Shown here piece after piece: positions 19,962-28,341 of a stretch of DNA of 64,000 bases (positions within the stretch are counted from its first letter, which is position 1; every line of letters begins with the position of its first letter). The stretch covers positions 391,049-455,048 of the forward strand of contig NZ_VHLG01000004.1 in NCBI RefSeq assembly GCF_006516955.1, written 5' to 3'. Both the position numbers and the translations under genes were made by a program. Under the pieces are notes generated by a model. The model was not told the DNA's origin, ran no database searches, and saw nothing but the letters and a program-made list of their open reading frames with translations. The stretch comes from Martelella alba (GTDB lineage: Bacteria > Pseudomonadota > Alphaproteobacteria > Rhizobiales > Rhizobiaceae).

Positions 19962-20062
19962 GGTGTCCTCCTTTGAGCGACTTTGCGATGTTAACCAACC
20001 GGCGTCCCGTAAGCGGCAACGACCGGTGGCGGATGCGAACCCTTATCAGCATCCGCGTATCG
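19962..20062 (-). promoter_or_regulatory. ROSE-like RNA thermometer in the hsp20 5' leader
   Basis: On the minus strand the last leader hairpin reads GUC-G-CUC-AAAG-GAG-GAC: the UCGCU pentamer (19976-19980) pairs with the AGGAGG ribosome site (19967-19972) leaving one bulged G. This matches the conserved UYGCU/bulged-G feature of ROSE elements, which control small heat-shock genes in rhizobia. Upstream lie two strong hairpins, one with a perfect GCGGATGC/GCATCCGC stem (20029-20056) and one with CCACCGG...CCGGTTGG arms (about 19996-20030). The 5' limit of the leader is not known. Confidence 0.75.
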
Positions 20063-20444
20063 AAAAGTTGGGTATTGCCTCAAACCATTTCAAGAGGCTA
20101 CAATCCCAGCCGGACAAGAGGGGCGGAGGATCGAACTGCAACCGGCAATAGAGGCATTTTTCAAAGCGGTTTGGGTTTTCCTGAACCGGATATGAATGGC
20201 ACGTTGTTGTTGTGTTCAGCTTATCTGTTGCATCTCTTTCTGGCCGGGATTACGGCGCACCCGTCCCGGCGTCGTCAATACTCTTGACCCAGTATTGGCG
20301 ATTTCCTTGACCGGAGCCTCTCGCTTCTACCCCTGTATAAGCGGATGGTTCCGGTTCTTTTCTTCCGTTGTTCCATGATTGACTGAAACATCTGCCAAAG
20401 CGACTATATGCCGGTTTCGCTGTCCTTTAGCCGATGGCCCATAC
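20063..20444. other. intergenic region between hsp20 and the next hydrolase gene
   Basis: About 380 bases without a convincing gene. It should contain the hsp20 promoter (minus strand) and that of the plus-strand hydrolase. No clear repeat or terminator was seen. Confidence 0.5.
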
Positions 20445-21377
20445 ATGAATATGTTGACAATGCCACTGCAAAACCCACCCCCTGAGAGCCACGAGACAGG
20501 TCTGCTTTCCCGCCCTGACGGGACCTGTCTGCGCTTTGGTCTTTTCCCAGCATCCACTGCTTCCGGCACGGTGCTGATCGTTACAGGGCGTTCCGAATAT
20601 ATCGAGAAATACCATGAGACCGCAGCCGATCTCGGTCAGGCCGGTTATGCGTGTGCCGTACTTGATCTGCGCGGCCAGGGCGGCTCGACACGGATCATCG
20701 CAGACCAGCGCGCAGGACATGTTGACCGCTTTTCCGACTATACCGAAGATCTCCTGGCCTTCATCAGAAGCGTTCAGACGGCAGGACTGCCTGAGCCCTT
20801 CTTCCTCATGGGCCACTCGCTTGGCGGGCTGATCGCGCTTTCGGCAGCAGCACAATTGCAGGAAAGCCTTGCCGGACTGATCCTCTGCGCGCCCTTTACC
20901 GGCCTTGCTGGACGGCCGCTGCCCGAGAGCATGCTGCGCCCGATTGCCCGCGCTTTTGCGCTGGCTGGCCTTGCGAAGCGTCCCGTCGGCCGCCATGAGG
21001 AGCCCCGCAGCTTTCACCAGCAATCCCTGACATCGGACAGCCGGCGCTATCAGCGCAACATGGAGGCCGCACGCGGCACGAACTACCTTCTCGGCGCACC
21101 GACCTTCGGCTGGGTCGCAGAAGCGCTCGGGCAGATTGCCCGCATCACCCGCCCGCATGCCCTGGCCCGCATCGATCTTCCTGTCCTCTTGCTGTCTGCC
21201 GGACGCGATACGATCATCAAGCCCGCCACCCAGCGCCGCATTGCCGGACAGCTGAAGACATGCAAGCTGGTGGAAATCCCCGGGGCGGGCCATGAGATCC
21301 TGCAGGAAACCGACCCGTTGCGGGACAAGGCGATGGCCGCAATTATCGATTTTCTTGGTGAAAATCTCAGACGTTGA
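20445..21377 (+). CDS. alpha/beta hydrolase, lysophospholipase-like (PldB family)
   Basis: About 310 residues of a monoglyceride-lipase/lysophospholipase type hydrolase. It has FPASTASGTVLIVTGRSEYIEKYHETAADL near the N-terminus, the nucleophile elbow FLMGHSLGG, the acid in LLLSAGRDTIIKP and the catalytic His in IPGAGHEILQETD. The start is uncertain: ATGs at 20445, 20451 and 20460 are all possible and none has a clear ribosome site; an earlier in-frame ATG at 20379 is less likely. It converges on hisN, overlapping its 3' end by 11 bases. Confidence 0.82.
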   Translation: MNMLTMPLQNPPPESHETGLLSRPDGTCLRFGLFPASTASGTVLIVTGRSEYIEKYHETAADLGQAGYACAVLDLRGQGGSTRIIADQRAGHVDRFSDYTEDLLAFIRSVQTAGLPEPFFLMGHSLGGLIALSAAAQLQESLAGLILCAPFTGLAGRPLPESMLRPIARAFALAGLAKRPVGRHEEPRSFHQQSLTSDSRRYQRNMEAARGTNYLLGAPTFGWVAEALGQIARITRPHALARIDLPVLLLSAGRDTIIKPATQRRIAGQLKTCKLVEIPGAGHEILQETDPLRDKAMAAIIDFLGENLRR

Positions 21378-22140
21378 GGATCGCCAGCGCCTCGGCATGC
21401 AGTGCAGCACTTCCGGCGGCAACGATATCGCCCCCCTGTTCCGGCCGGCCGCCGCTCCAGGTGGTGACCACACCGCCAGCCTGCTCGATCAACGGGATAA
21501 GCGCTGCAATATCGTAGGGCTTCAACCCGCTTTCGACCGCCAGATCCACATGTCCGGCAGCCACCATGGCAAAGGCGTAGCAATCCGTGCCGTAGCGGGC
21601 GAGACGCACCTTATCCTCCAGCCGGTTATAGCGCTCCAGCGCCGAACCTTCGATGATGCGGGGCGAGGTGGTGAAGAGCGTCGCATTGGCCAGCCCGCCG
21701 CAATTGCGCGTTTCAAGGGTCACATCACCGCCCGGGCCGGAGAAATGCGTTGCTTGGCCGTCGGCAAAGAAGCGCTCACCGGTGAAAGGCTGATCCATCA
21801 GTCCCATGAAGGCGCGCCCATCGCGATATAGTCCGATCAGCGTACCCCAGACCGGCAGGCCGGAAATGAAGGCGCGCGTCCCGTCAATCGGGTCAATGAC
21901 CCAGACATATTTGCGATCAAGGCCGATATTGCCATGCTCTTCCCCCAATATGCCGTGATCGGGAAAGGCTTCGGAAATCAGCGCCCGAATGGCCGCTTCG
22001 GCAGCGCGATCCCCCTCCGTCACCGGGTCGAACCCGCCTTCTTCCTTGTTGTCAACGTTGAGCCTGCTGCGAAATCGCGGCAGGGTTTCGGCCCGGGCAG
22101 CATCTGCCAGGCTGAAAAAGAAATCACGGTCGGGGAGCAT
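21367..22140 (-). CDS. hisN: histidinol-phosphatase of the inositol monophosphatase family
   Basis: A 257-residue Mg-dependent phosphatase of the IMPase fold, in rhizobia the usual enzyme for histidinol phosphate in histidine synthesis. The metal site motifs are GILGEEHG (Glu), WVIDPIDGTRAFISG (Asp-Pro-Ile-Asp-Gly-Thr) and GLKPYDIAALIPLIEQAGG (second Asp). The TDCYAFAMVAAGHVDLAVE segment is typical of HisN. AAGGA lies upstream of the ATG. Its last 11 bases overlap the convergent hydrolase gene. A more general inositol phosphatase role cannot be excluded. Confidence 0.88.
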   Translation of the reverse strand: MLPDRDFFFSLADAARAETLPRFRSRLNVDNKEEGGFDPVTEGDRAAEAAIRALISEAFPDHGILGEEHGNIGLDRKYVWVIDPIDGTRAFISGLPVWGTLIGLYRDGRAFMGLMDQPFTGERFFADGQATHFSGPGGDVTLETRNCGGLANATLFTTSPRIIEGSALERYNRLEDKVRLARYGTDCYAFAMVAAGHVDLAVESGLKPYDIAALIPLIEQAGGVVTTWSGGRPEQGGDIVAAGSAALHAEALAILNV

Positions 22141-22333
22141 CGGGGAATTTCCTTGGAGAAGTGATCATCGGTCGCGGCGATACTAGAGCGGTTCTGCGGG
22201 AAACGAAAGCATTCAGCCATGACGTTGAATTTCATTTGGCCGACGTCTTAACCAGACTCCCGGATGAAAGAAAGGGCATGAAGCTTAAATAATGTGCAAC
22301 AATATCCTTTGCGTAAATTTCAGGCATTAAAGC

Positions 22334-22362
22334 TTGACATTCCGGCAAGACGACAGTAATGT
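22334..22362 (+). promoter_or_regulatory. strong sigma70-type promoter of the MmgR-like sRNA
   Basis: Consensus -35 TTGACA (22334-22339), a 17-base spacer and -10 TAATGT (22357-22362), which places the start near A22369. Confidence 0.75.
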
Positions 22363-22368
22363 GAAATT

Positions 22369-22445
22369 ACAGTCTTTCGACTGTGAATACCCTCCTTGGG
22401 TGTTTCCTCCCTAGACTTAACCGCGCCCGAGGCGCGGTTTTTTTT
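22369..22445 (+). ncRNA. mmgR: MmgR-like (alpha-r8 family) small regulatory RNA
   Basis: A 77-nt transcript is predicted between the promoter's expected start and the T-run. It has three hairpins: ACAGTC/GACTGT (22369-22384), ACCC/GGGT (22389-22401), and the terminator AACCGCGCC/GGCGCGGTT (22419-22439) with eight Ts. The single-stranded segment between the second and third hairpins carries TTTCCTCCCT (22403-22412), the conserved motif of MmgR, a 77-nt sRNA linked in Sinorhizobium meliloti to control of polyhydroxybutyrate storage. It lies between hisN and the N-formylglutamate amidohydrolase gene, both on the other strand. Confidence 0.8.
22419..22445 (+). terminator. rho-independent terminator of the MmgR-like sRNA
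   Basis: Nine-bp stem AACCGCGCC / GGCGCGGTT with a three-base loop and eight Ts; no plus-strand protein gene precedes it. Confidence 0.9.
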
Positions 22446-22470
22446 CGAAACATCATCAAGCGACGCAGGG

Positions 22471-23376
22471 TTATTCAGCAGCCAGACGCGGCGTACCCAG
22501 AATTTCGCCAGCCTGCAGTGCAAATTCTGCAATGAAGAGTGACAGCGCCTGTTTTAACGCCGGAAATTCTGGCCGCCGCTGCAGCGTTTCCTCATCGACA
22601 TAAAGCCGCCGCGAGACTTCCACCTGAAGGGCGTGAACGTCATTGGCAGGGCGGCCGTAATATTCTGTGATGAAACCACCGGCATACGGCTTGTTGTAAA
22701 CAGTCGAAAATCCCATCCGCTCGAAAATTGATACCGCTGCATAAGAAAGCGCCCGCGAGGCGCTGGTGCCAAACCGGTCACCAATGATGATATCCGGCTT
22801 GCGGCGATAGCTGCCGGCGGAAACCGAGCCCGGCATGGAGTGGCAGTCCACCAGTATGGCATGCCCAAAATCACGTTTGGTCTCGCGCAGCAGCCCCTTC
22901 AGGCTGGCATGATAGGGCTTGTAGATATTGTCGATGCGGAACACCGCTTCTGCCGCTGGCAGCCGGTCTTCATAAATATCCATATTCTCGGCGACAATAC
23001 GCGGGATGGTTCCAAGGCCCGCTGCGACGCGCACCGATGTCGTATTGGCATGGGCCGGCAGATCACCATCAAACATCCGCGGATCAAGCTCATAGGGCTC
23101 CCGGTTCACATCGATAAAGGCACGTGGAAAGAAGGCGCGCTGCAGCGGCGCCCCGCAGGCCGGTGCTGCGGCAAAAAGCTCGTCGACGAAGACATCCTCC
23201 GAGCGCCGTACCTCATGCGCATCCAGGCGCGCGGCAGCCAGAAAGTCCGGCGGATAAACACGCCCCGAATGCGGCGAGTTAAAAACCAGCGGCACCGTCT
23301 GCTCTTCCGGACGGATTACCTCGAAATATAAAGTCTCACCTGCAGACGCACCGGCGCCCTCATGATCGTCGTTCAT
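22471..23376 (-). CDS. N-formylglutamate amidohydrolase family protein
   Basis: A 301-residue zinc hydrolase of the HutG/N-formylglutamate deformylase family. N-terminal VPLVFNSPHSGRVYPPDFL is followed by RSEDVFVDELFAAAPACGAPL, AFFPRAFIDVNREPYELDP, AILVDCHSMPG (metal-binding Asp/His) and VYNKPYAGGFITEYYGRPANDVHALQVEVSRRLY, the family signatures. The start MNDDHEGAG at 23376 has AAGG five bases upstream; an ATG at 23403 is possible. No hut genes lie nearby, so a role in histidine breakdown is not supported by context. Confidence 0.88.
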   Translation of the reverse strand: MNDDHEGAGASAGETLYFEVIRPEEQTVPLVFNSPHSGRVYPPDFLAAARLDAHEVRRSEDVFVDELFAAAPACGAPLQRAFFPRAFIDVNREPYELDPRMFDGDLPAHANTTSVRVAAGLGTIPRIVAENMDIYEDRLPAAEAVFRIDNIYKPYHASLKGLLRETKRDFGHAILVDCHSMPGSVSAGSYRRKPDIIIGDRFGTSASRALSYAAVSIFERMGFSTVYNKPYAGGFITEYYGRPANDVHALQVEVSRRLYVDEETLQRRPEFPALKQALSLFIAEFALQAGEILGTPRLAAE

Positions 23377-23543
23377 GTTGCCTTCTGTCACTGTTTTCGG
23401 CATGAAATCTTAAGCGGTCGATTCGCCGCTGCCAAGCCCTGCCCTTATGGGGGGCCATGCAGCGTCTTCACGGCTTGTTTACCCGGCCGGGCCTATCAAG
23501 GGGGCTGGGATAAATGCCGGTATTCCGGGGATGGTTAAGCTCA

Positions 23544-23906
23544 ATGGTACTCAAGATCCTTCTTGCCGAAGATGACAATGATATGCGCCGCTTTCTGGTC
23601 AAGGCGCTGGAACGGGCGGGCTATCAGGTCGCCTCGTTTGATAATGGCGCCAGCGCCTATGACCGGCTGCGCGAAGAACCCTTTTCTCTGCTTCTGACCG
23701 ATATTGTCATGCCGGAGATGGACGGGATCGAACTGGCACGCCGCGCAACAGAACTCGACCCCGACCTCAGGGTCATCTTCATCACCGGCTTTGCCGCGGT
23801 TGCGCTCAACGCCGATTCGCAGGCACCGCGCGACGCAAAGGTGCTGTCCAAGCCCTTCCATCTGCGCGATCTGGTTGACGAAGTGGAAAAAGTTCTGGCG
23901 GCCTGA
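23544..23906 (+). CDS. cpdR: response regulator CpdR
   Basis: A 120-residue single receiver-domain protein. In alphaproteobacteria CpdR, when unphosphorylated, directs ClpXP to degrade cell-cycle proteins such as CtrA. The sequence KILLAEDDNDMRRFLVKALERAGY supplies the acidic pair, LLLTDIVMPEMDGIELARR holds the phospho-acceptor Asp53, and FITGF and VLSKPFHLRDLVDEVEK complete the receiver with its conserved Lys. There is no output domain. The start MVLKILLAEDD at 23544 gives the family length; the frame is open upstream to 23514. Confidence 0.95.
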   Translation: MVLKILLAEDDNDMRRFLVKALERAGYQVASFDNGASAYDRLREEPFSLLLTDIVMPEMDGIELARRATELDPDLRVIFITGFAAVALNADSQAPRDAKVLSKPFHLRDLVDEVEKVLAA

Positions 23907-24001
23907 GCGACGCTTTCGCCTGTAATATCGGCTACCGACAAAAAAGCTTCAAAAAGCTATTGACGCGGCGGCCAGATTTTGAAATACACCGCGCCACGGA
24001 T

Positions 24002-24076
<75 letters not shown>

Positions 24077-24092
24077 TCCAATTCTTTGTATC

Positions 24093-24125
24093 AAAAAGGC
24101 TTTCGTGAAAACGAAAGCCTTTTTG
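24093..24125 (+). terminator. rho-independent terminator of tRNA-Val
   Basis: Perfect 14-bp stem AAAAAGGCTTTCGT / ACGAAAGCCTTTTT with a GAAA loop, 16 bases after the tRNA. Confidence 0.9.
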
Positions 24126-24293
24126 CTTTCCGTCGCCTCCCTGACCAAAAGCGCCACACGCAGCGCCGTTTCAATATTATGCAGCAATAAAATTGACGGT
24201 AATCCCATTGTCGGCATTGACCCCTGAAAATCTATGATGTCACCGTTCAGCGCCCCTGCTGAATTTCAAACGAGAACAGGAAAAGGCGTGATC

Positions 24294-24836
24294 ATGGACG
24301 AAAACCAAACCGGTGACATGGCGGCCGATGCGATTATCGTGATGGGGGTCAGCGGCTGCGGCAAATCCTCGACCGCCGCTCTTCTGGCAGACCGCATCGG
24401 TGCCCGCTTCATTGAGGGCGATGCGCTGCATCCACGCGCCAATATCGAGAAAATGCGCCAGGGATTTCCGCTTGATGACAACGACCGCTGGCCCTGGCTG
24501 GATCGGATCGGTGCGGTTCTTGGCGAGGCGGTCGCCAGTGGCACGCCGGTCATCATCAGCTGTTCAGCACTGAAAAAGGCCTATCGCGACCGGCTGCGCA
24601 AAGCGACCGGCGGACCGCTGGCCTTTGTCTATCTCGAGGGCCCGGAAGAGATCCTTGCCGACCGGATGAGCCGGCGCGAGGGCCACTTCATGCCGCTATC
24701 ACTGCTGAAAAGCCAGATTGCGACGCTGGAAGTGCCAAGCGGCGAGGCCGGTGTCGTCACCGTGTCGATTGCCGGTACACCCGAGGAGATCTGCACTGCC
24801 GCCCTTGAGAAGCTGATGACACTGCACTTTGCCTGA
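24294..24836 (+). CDS. gntK: gluconokinase
   Basis: Phosphorylates D-gluconate to 6-phosphogluconate. The 180-residue product has the P-loop IIVMGVSGCGKSSTAALLADRIG and the gluconokinase motifs FIEGDALHPRANIEKMRQGFPLDDNDRWPWL and CSALKKAYRDRLR. The C-terminal EGPEEILADRMSRREGHFMP completes the family pattern. Start 24294 (MDENQTG) follows AGGAAAAGG; an upstream in-frame ATG at 24234 would add 20 atypical residues. It converges on the LacI-type regulator with 24 bases between. Such kinases are common near sugar regulators, but a shared regulon is only inferred. Confidence 0.93.
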   Translation: MDENQTGDMAADAIIVMGVSGCGKSSTAALLADRIGARFIEGDALHPRANIEKMRQGFPLDDNDRWPWLDRIGAVLGEAVASGTPVIISCSALKKAYRDRLRKATGGPLAFVYLEGPEEILADRMSRREGHFMPLSLLKSQIATLEVPSGEAGVVTVSIAGTPEEICTAALEKLMTLHFA

Positions 24837-24860
24837 TCAGAAGGTATGATGTCTGGTCGC

Positions 24861-25901
24861 TCAGCCGGTAATGATCGGCGGATCACTCTCGCCTTCGACA
24901 AGCACCATTGGCCAGACGATCTGCTGCGGCGTTCCGGCATATTCCTCGGCAAAGGCCGGCAGGGTCGCCAGCAGGCTTTCACCAAGCCGTGTCCCTACCG
25001 CCTCGGCATCGAGGCGGAAGCAGGTGACGCGTGGCAGCAGGAACCGCCCGACCGGGCTCTCGCGTTCGGCGATGATGGCAAGATCACTGCCCGGCACCAG
25101 CCCCTCCTCGCCGAGCCGGCGGTAAAGCCCGACCGACATCATCTCTGCATTCAGGATGACGGCTGTCGGGCGCGGCTTCAGGGCAATGATATGGCTGGCA
25201 ACCGCATAACCGCCGCTTTCCTGCCCCACCGCACGAAAGACAAGTGACGGGTCAAAGGTGAGGCCGCGCGCGGCCAGGCCGCGGCGATAGCCTTCGAGAA
25301 ACAGCTGACAGAGATTGACATCGGTATCGGGAACAGCAACCGCGATCCGGCGATGACCACGATCAAAAAGCCGCTCGACCGCCTGCTCGGCAATACCCTC
25401 GAAATCGAGATCGATCCAGCGCGCCCCGGCTCCGGCCGACTGGCTGCGCCCAAGCGCGACGAAGGGCATGCCAGCCCGTTTCAGAAAGGCAAAACGTGGA
25501 TCCTCAACGCGGGTCGCGGAAATGATCACGGCATCAACGATCCGGCGGGCGACCATGCGTTTGAGATAGGCATCCTGCGCTTCGTCACGCGGACAGAGCA
25601 GCAGGATCAGATCAAGACCGTGACGAGCCAGCACCGCCTGCAGACCAGAGATCACACGCGGGAAGAAATTCTCGCTCGCTGAACCAACGGCCGAATCCTG
25701 CTCCAGGATCAAACCAACCGTCCGGCTCACCCCCTGTCGCAGGCTCCGCCCGGCCTGATTGGGGACATAGCCGAGCTGCTCTGCCGCCTCCAGCACGCGC
25801 CGCCGCGTTTCGGGATTGACATCCGCCTTGCCGTTCAACGCCCGCGACACCGTTCCGATGGAAATTTCGAGGTGCTCGGCAAGCTGTCGAATTCCTTTCA
25901 T
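24861..25901 (-). CDS. LacI-family transcriptional regulator
   Basis: A 346-residue repressor-type protein. The N-terminal helix-turn-helix IRQLAEHLEISIGTVSRALNGKADVNPETRRRVLEAAEQLGYVPN is followed by the LacI hinge and a periplasmic-binding-like effector domain (TVGLILEQDSAVGSASENFFPRVISGLQ onward). The start MKGIRQLAEHLE (25901) has GGGAGG about ten bases upstream; in-frame ATGs at 25919 and 25949 are alternatives. It is divergent from the sugar ABC transporter and alpha-xylosidase genes, and a perfect LacI-type palindrome lies between, so it very probably controls that operon and itself. Confidence 0.9.
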   Translation of the reverse strand: MKGIRQLAEHLEISIGTVSRALNGKADVNPETRRRVLEAAEQLGYVPNQAGRSLRQGVSRTVGLILEQDSAVGSASENFFPRVISGLQAVLARHGLDLILLLCPRDEAQDAYLKRMVARRIVDAVIISATRVEDPRFAFLKRAGMPFVALGRSQSAGAGARWIDLDFEGIAEQAVERLFDRGHRRIAVAVPDTDVNLCQLFLEGYRRGLAARGLTFDPSLVFRAVGQESGGYAVASHIIALKPRPTAVILNAEMMSVGLYRRLGEEGLVPGSDLAIIAERESPVGRFLLPRVTCFRLDAEAVGTRLGESLLATLPAFAEEYAGTPQQIVWPMVLVEGESDPPIITG

Positions 25902-25935
25902 TCCACGTTTTCCTCCCATGAGTGACGTACATCTA

Positions 25936-25963
25936 TTGACACTTCGCATAGCATAGGTCTAAC
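25936..25963 (+). promoter_or_regulatory. candidate promoter of the alpha-xyloside operon
   Basis: -35 TTGACA (25936-25941) with -10-like TCTAAC (25958-25963) at 16-base spacing, reading towards the transporter genes and ending just before the operator palindrome. Confidence 0.5.
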
Positions 25964-25965
25964 GT

Positions 25966-25979
25966 CGTAAACGTTTACG
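25966..25979. promoter_or_regulatory. LacI-type operator palindrome
   Basis: CGTAAACGTTTACG is a perfect 14-bp palindrome with the central CG typical of LacI-family sites. It is placed over the expected transcription start of the transport operon, between the divergent regulator and solute-binding-protein genes. Confidence 0.75.
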
Positions 25980-26006
25980 GCGCACATATCGAGCAGTTTC
26001 CTCCGG

Positions 26007-26030
26007 AAAGGGCCGATTCGGCCCTGCTTT
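26007..26030 (+). terminator. terminator-like hairpin in the leader of the sugar transport operon
   Basis: AGGGCCGA / TCGGCCCT stem followed by GCTTTT, inside the predicted leader about 90 bases before the solute-binding-protein start. It could attenuate the operon or be incidental. Confidence 0.45.
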
Positions 26031-26115
26031 TCAACAGACGGGCCGCGAACCGGGAGGATCGCCTGAAGCTGCGCTGACTGACCATTTCAATGACAGAAGT
26101 TTCGGGAGGACCTTC

Positions 26116-27339
26116 ATGACGCATTTTCACAAGATCGCATTGACAGGCGTGGCACTGGCCGGCCTTGCAATCGCCGCTCCGGCCTTTGCCGATCCGGTCG
26201 ATATTCAACTTTGGGCGGTAGACCGCGACGGTCAGCCGGCGCCGCAACTGGTTGACGAATTCAACAAGAGCCAGAGTGATATTCATGTTGAATACCGCCA
26301 GCTCCAGTTTTCCGATCTGCTGAGCGATGTCATGCGTGCCTACGCCATTGGCAAGGCGCCGGATATCTATGCCGTGGACGTTCCCTTCAACGCTATGATG
26401 GCCTCCAAGGGCGCACTTTACGACATGACCGATCTGGTCAAGAATTCCGATGTCCTCCATATCGACGACTATTATCCCGGTCCCGTCGCCTCGGCGACCT
26501 GGGACGGCGAGCTTTATGGTGTGCCGAAATCGACCAATACGATCGCCCTCTACTACAATGAAGACATGTTCAAGGCTGCAGGCATCACCGAACCGCCGAA
26601 AACCTGGGACGCGCTGATTGCCGATGCTCAAAAGCTGACGGACAAGGACAAGGGCGTTTATGGCCTCGCCTTTTCAGCCGAGGCCACCGAGGAAGGCACC
26701 TTCCAGTTCCTGCCCTGGGTTCAGATGGCCGGAGGCAGCTGGCAAGATGTCAATGGCGAGGGCGGCGTGAAGGCGTTGACCACCTGGAAGACCATTCTTG
26801 ATGACGGGCTCGCCTCCCCGGACACGATCTCGCGAAGCCAATGGGATTCCACCTCCACCTTTATCAGCGGCAACGCCGCCATGGCGATCTCCGGACCCTG
26901 GGAGCTGGATCGCATGGCCAAGGAAGCCAAGTTTGACTGGAAAGTCGCGCTGCTGCCGGTTCCGGAAGATGGGGCAGAGCGCTCTTCCGCCATGGGCGAT
27001 TACAACTGGGTGATGTTCAAATCGACCAAGCACCCGAAGGAAGCCTTCAAGGTACTGGAATATCTCGCCTCGAAGGACCCGGAAATGTTCCAGCGTTTCG
27101 GCCAGCTGCCGCCGGAGGAAAATGTCGACATTCCCTCCACCGGCAATCCGAATATGGATGAAGCGCTGAAAACCTTTCAGACGCAGTTGAAATACGCCCA
27201 GCCGCGCGGTCCCTCGCCGGAATGGCCTGCCGTTTCCAAGGCGATCCAGGATGCGCTCCAGCAGGCGCTGACCGGGGCGAAAACCCCGCAGGCCGCCCTC
27301 GACCAGGCCCAGGCCAAGATCGACAAGGCTCTCAACTAA
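26116..27339 (+). CDS. ABC transporter extracellular sugar-binding protein
   Basis: A 407-residue family 1 solute-binding protein. The signal peptide [25 protein letters not shown] precedes a mature protein starting [11 protein letters not shown]. The typical [43 protein letters not shown] and [35 protein letters not shown] segments follow. GGGAGG precedes the ATG. It heads a unit with two permeases, an ATPase and an alpha-xylosidase; an alpha-xyloside or xyloglucan-type oligosaccharide ligand is inferred from the enzyme. Confidence 0.92.
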   Translation: MTHFHKIALTGVALAGLAIAAPAFADPVDIQLWAVDRDGQPAPQLVDEFNKSQSDIHVEYRQLQFSDLLSDVMRAYAIGKAPDIYAVDVPFNAMMASKGALYDMTDLVKNSDVLHIDDYYPGPVASATWDGELYGVPKSTNTIALYYNEDMFKAAGITEPPKTWDALIADAQKLTDKDKGVYGLAFSAEATEEGTFQFLPWVQMAGGSWQDVNGEGGVKALTTWKTILDDGLASPDTISRSQWDSTSTFISGNAAMAISGPWELDRMAKEAKFDWKVALLPVPEDGAERSSAMGDYNWVMFKSTKHPKEAFKVLEYLASKDPEMFQRFGQLPPEENVDIPSTGNPNMDEALKTFQTQLKYAQPRGPSPEWPAVSKAIQDALQQALTGAKTPQAALDQAQAKIDKALN

Positions 27340-27372
27340 CCTCCCGGGACGTGACACACACGTCGATGACAG

Positions 27373-27396
27373 CCCGCACCCTGCACGGGGTGCGGG
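27373..27396 (+). promoter_or_regulatory. intercistronic hairpin after the sugar-binding-protein gene
   Basis: CCCGCACC (27373-27380) pairs with GGTGCGGG (27389-27396). Such hairpins after a binding-protein gene often protect its mRNA and keep it above permease mRNA. Confidence 0.55.
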
Positions 27397-27438
27397 AGCG
27401 GACCGGCCTTGTCTTCGGCCCATAGGAGTTTCACCGCC

Positions 27439-28341
27439 ATGCGCAACCGAATATCGACATTATGGGACGGGCGCGGATTCGACCTCATTTTGATCGGCAT
27501 ACCGCTGATCTTTCTGATCGCCATCTCCGGCAGCGCCATTGTCTACAATGTCCTGATGAGCTTCCAGAGCGTTGACATGTTCAGCCTTGGCCAGCTCATT
27601 CGCCCCTTTGTCGGGCTCGACAACTACAAGCGGATCCTGTCGGATCCCCAGACCTGGCCGATCTTCGGCAACACGCTGATTTTCGTGGTCGGATCGATCC
27701 TTGGCCAGTTTCTGCTTGGCCTCGGCCTCGCCCTCTTCTTCCAGCAGCGCTTTCCCGGCTCGACCTGGCTGCGCGGCCTTTTCCTCGTGTCATGGGTCAT
27801 GCCCGGCCTTGTTGCCGGCGCAATCTGGAACTGGCTTCTGTCGGGTGATTTCGGCGTGATCAACTATTTTCTGATCAATCTCGGCATTATCGATCAGGCA
27901 ATTTTCTGGCGCTCAAACCCTGATTTCGCCCTTTGGAGTGTGGTCGTTGCCAATATCTGGCTTGGAACCTCCTTCAACATGATCCTGCTTTCCGTCGGCC
28001 TTGCTGGCATTCCGAAGGATCTTTATGAGGCAGCGGCACTTGATGGCGCCGGCCCGTTTCGCCGTTTCTACACCATCACCCTGCCGATGATGCGCGCGAC
28101 GATCGGCGCACTTCTGTCGCTCGGCCTGATTTTCACCCTGCAGCAATTCGACCTGTTTGCCTCGATCACCGATGGCGGGCCGAACAATGCCTCCAATGTT
28201 GCCCAATATTGGGCCTGGCAGCTGTCCTTCCAGGAATTTGATTTCGCTGGCGGTGCCACCGTCTCCGTCATGATGATCGTCATCGTGATCGCCGCTGCGA
28301 TCTATTATGTCCGCTCGACGCGGCAGGAGGTTCGGGGATGA
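27439..28341 (+). CDS. sugar ABC transporter permease (MalF-type)
   Basis: A 300-residue inner-membrane permease with six predicted helices. The inner loop EAAALDGAGPFRRFYTITLPMMR is the EAA motif that docks the ATPase. Start MRNRISTLW at 27439 follows TAGGAG; the frame is open upstream but that part overlaps the leader. It overlaps the next permease gene by four bases, so the two are translationally coupled. Partner genes are the binding protein upstream, and the second permease and ATPase downstream. Confidence 0.92.
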   Translation: MRNRISTLWDGRGFDLILIGIPLIFLIAISGSAIVYNVLMSFQSVDMFSLGQLIRPFVGLDNYKRILSDPQTWPIFGNTLIFVVGSILGQFLLGLGLALFFQQRFPGSTWLRGLFLVSWVMPGLVAGAIWNWLLSGDFGVINYFLINLGIIDQAIFWRSNPDFALWSVVVANIWLGTSFNMILLSVGLAGIPKDLYEAAALDGAGPFRRFYTITLPMMRATIGALLSLGLIFTLQQFDLFASITDGGPNNASNVAQYWAWQLSFQEFDFAGGATVSVMMIVIVIAAAIYYVRSTRQEVRG

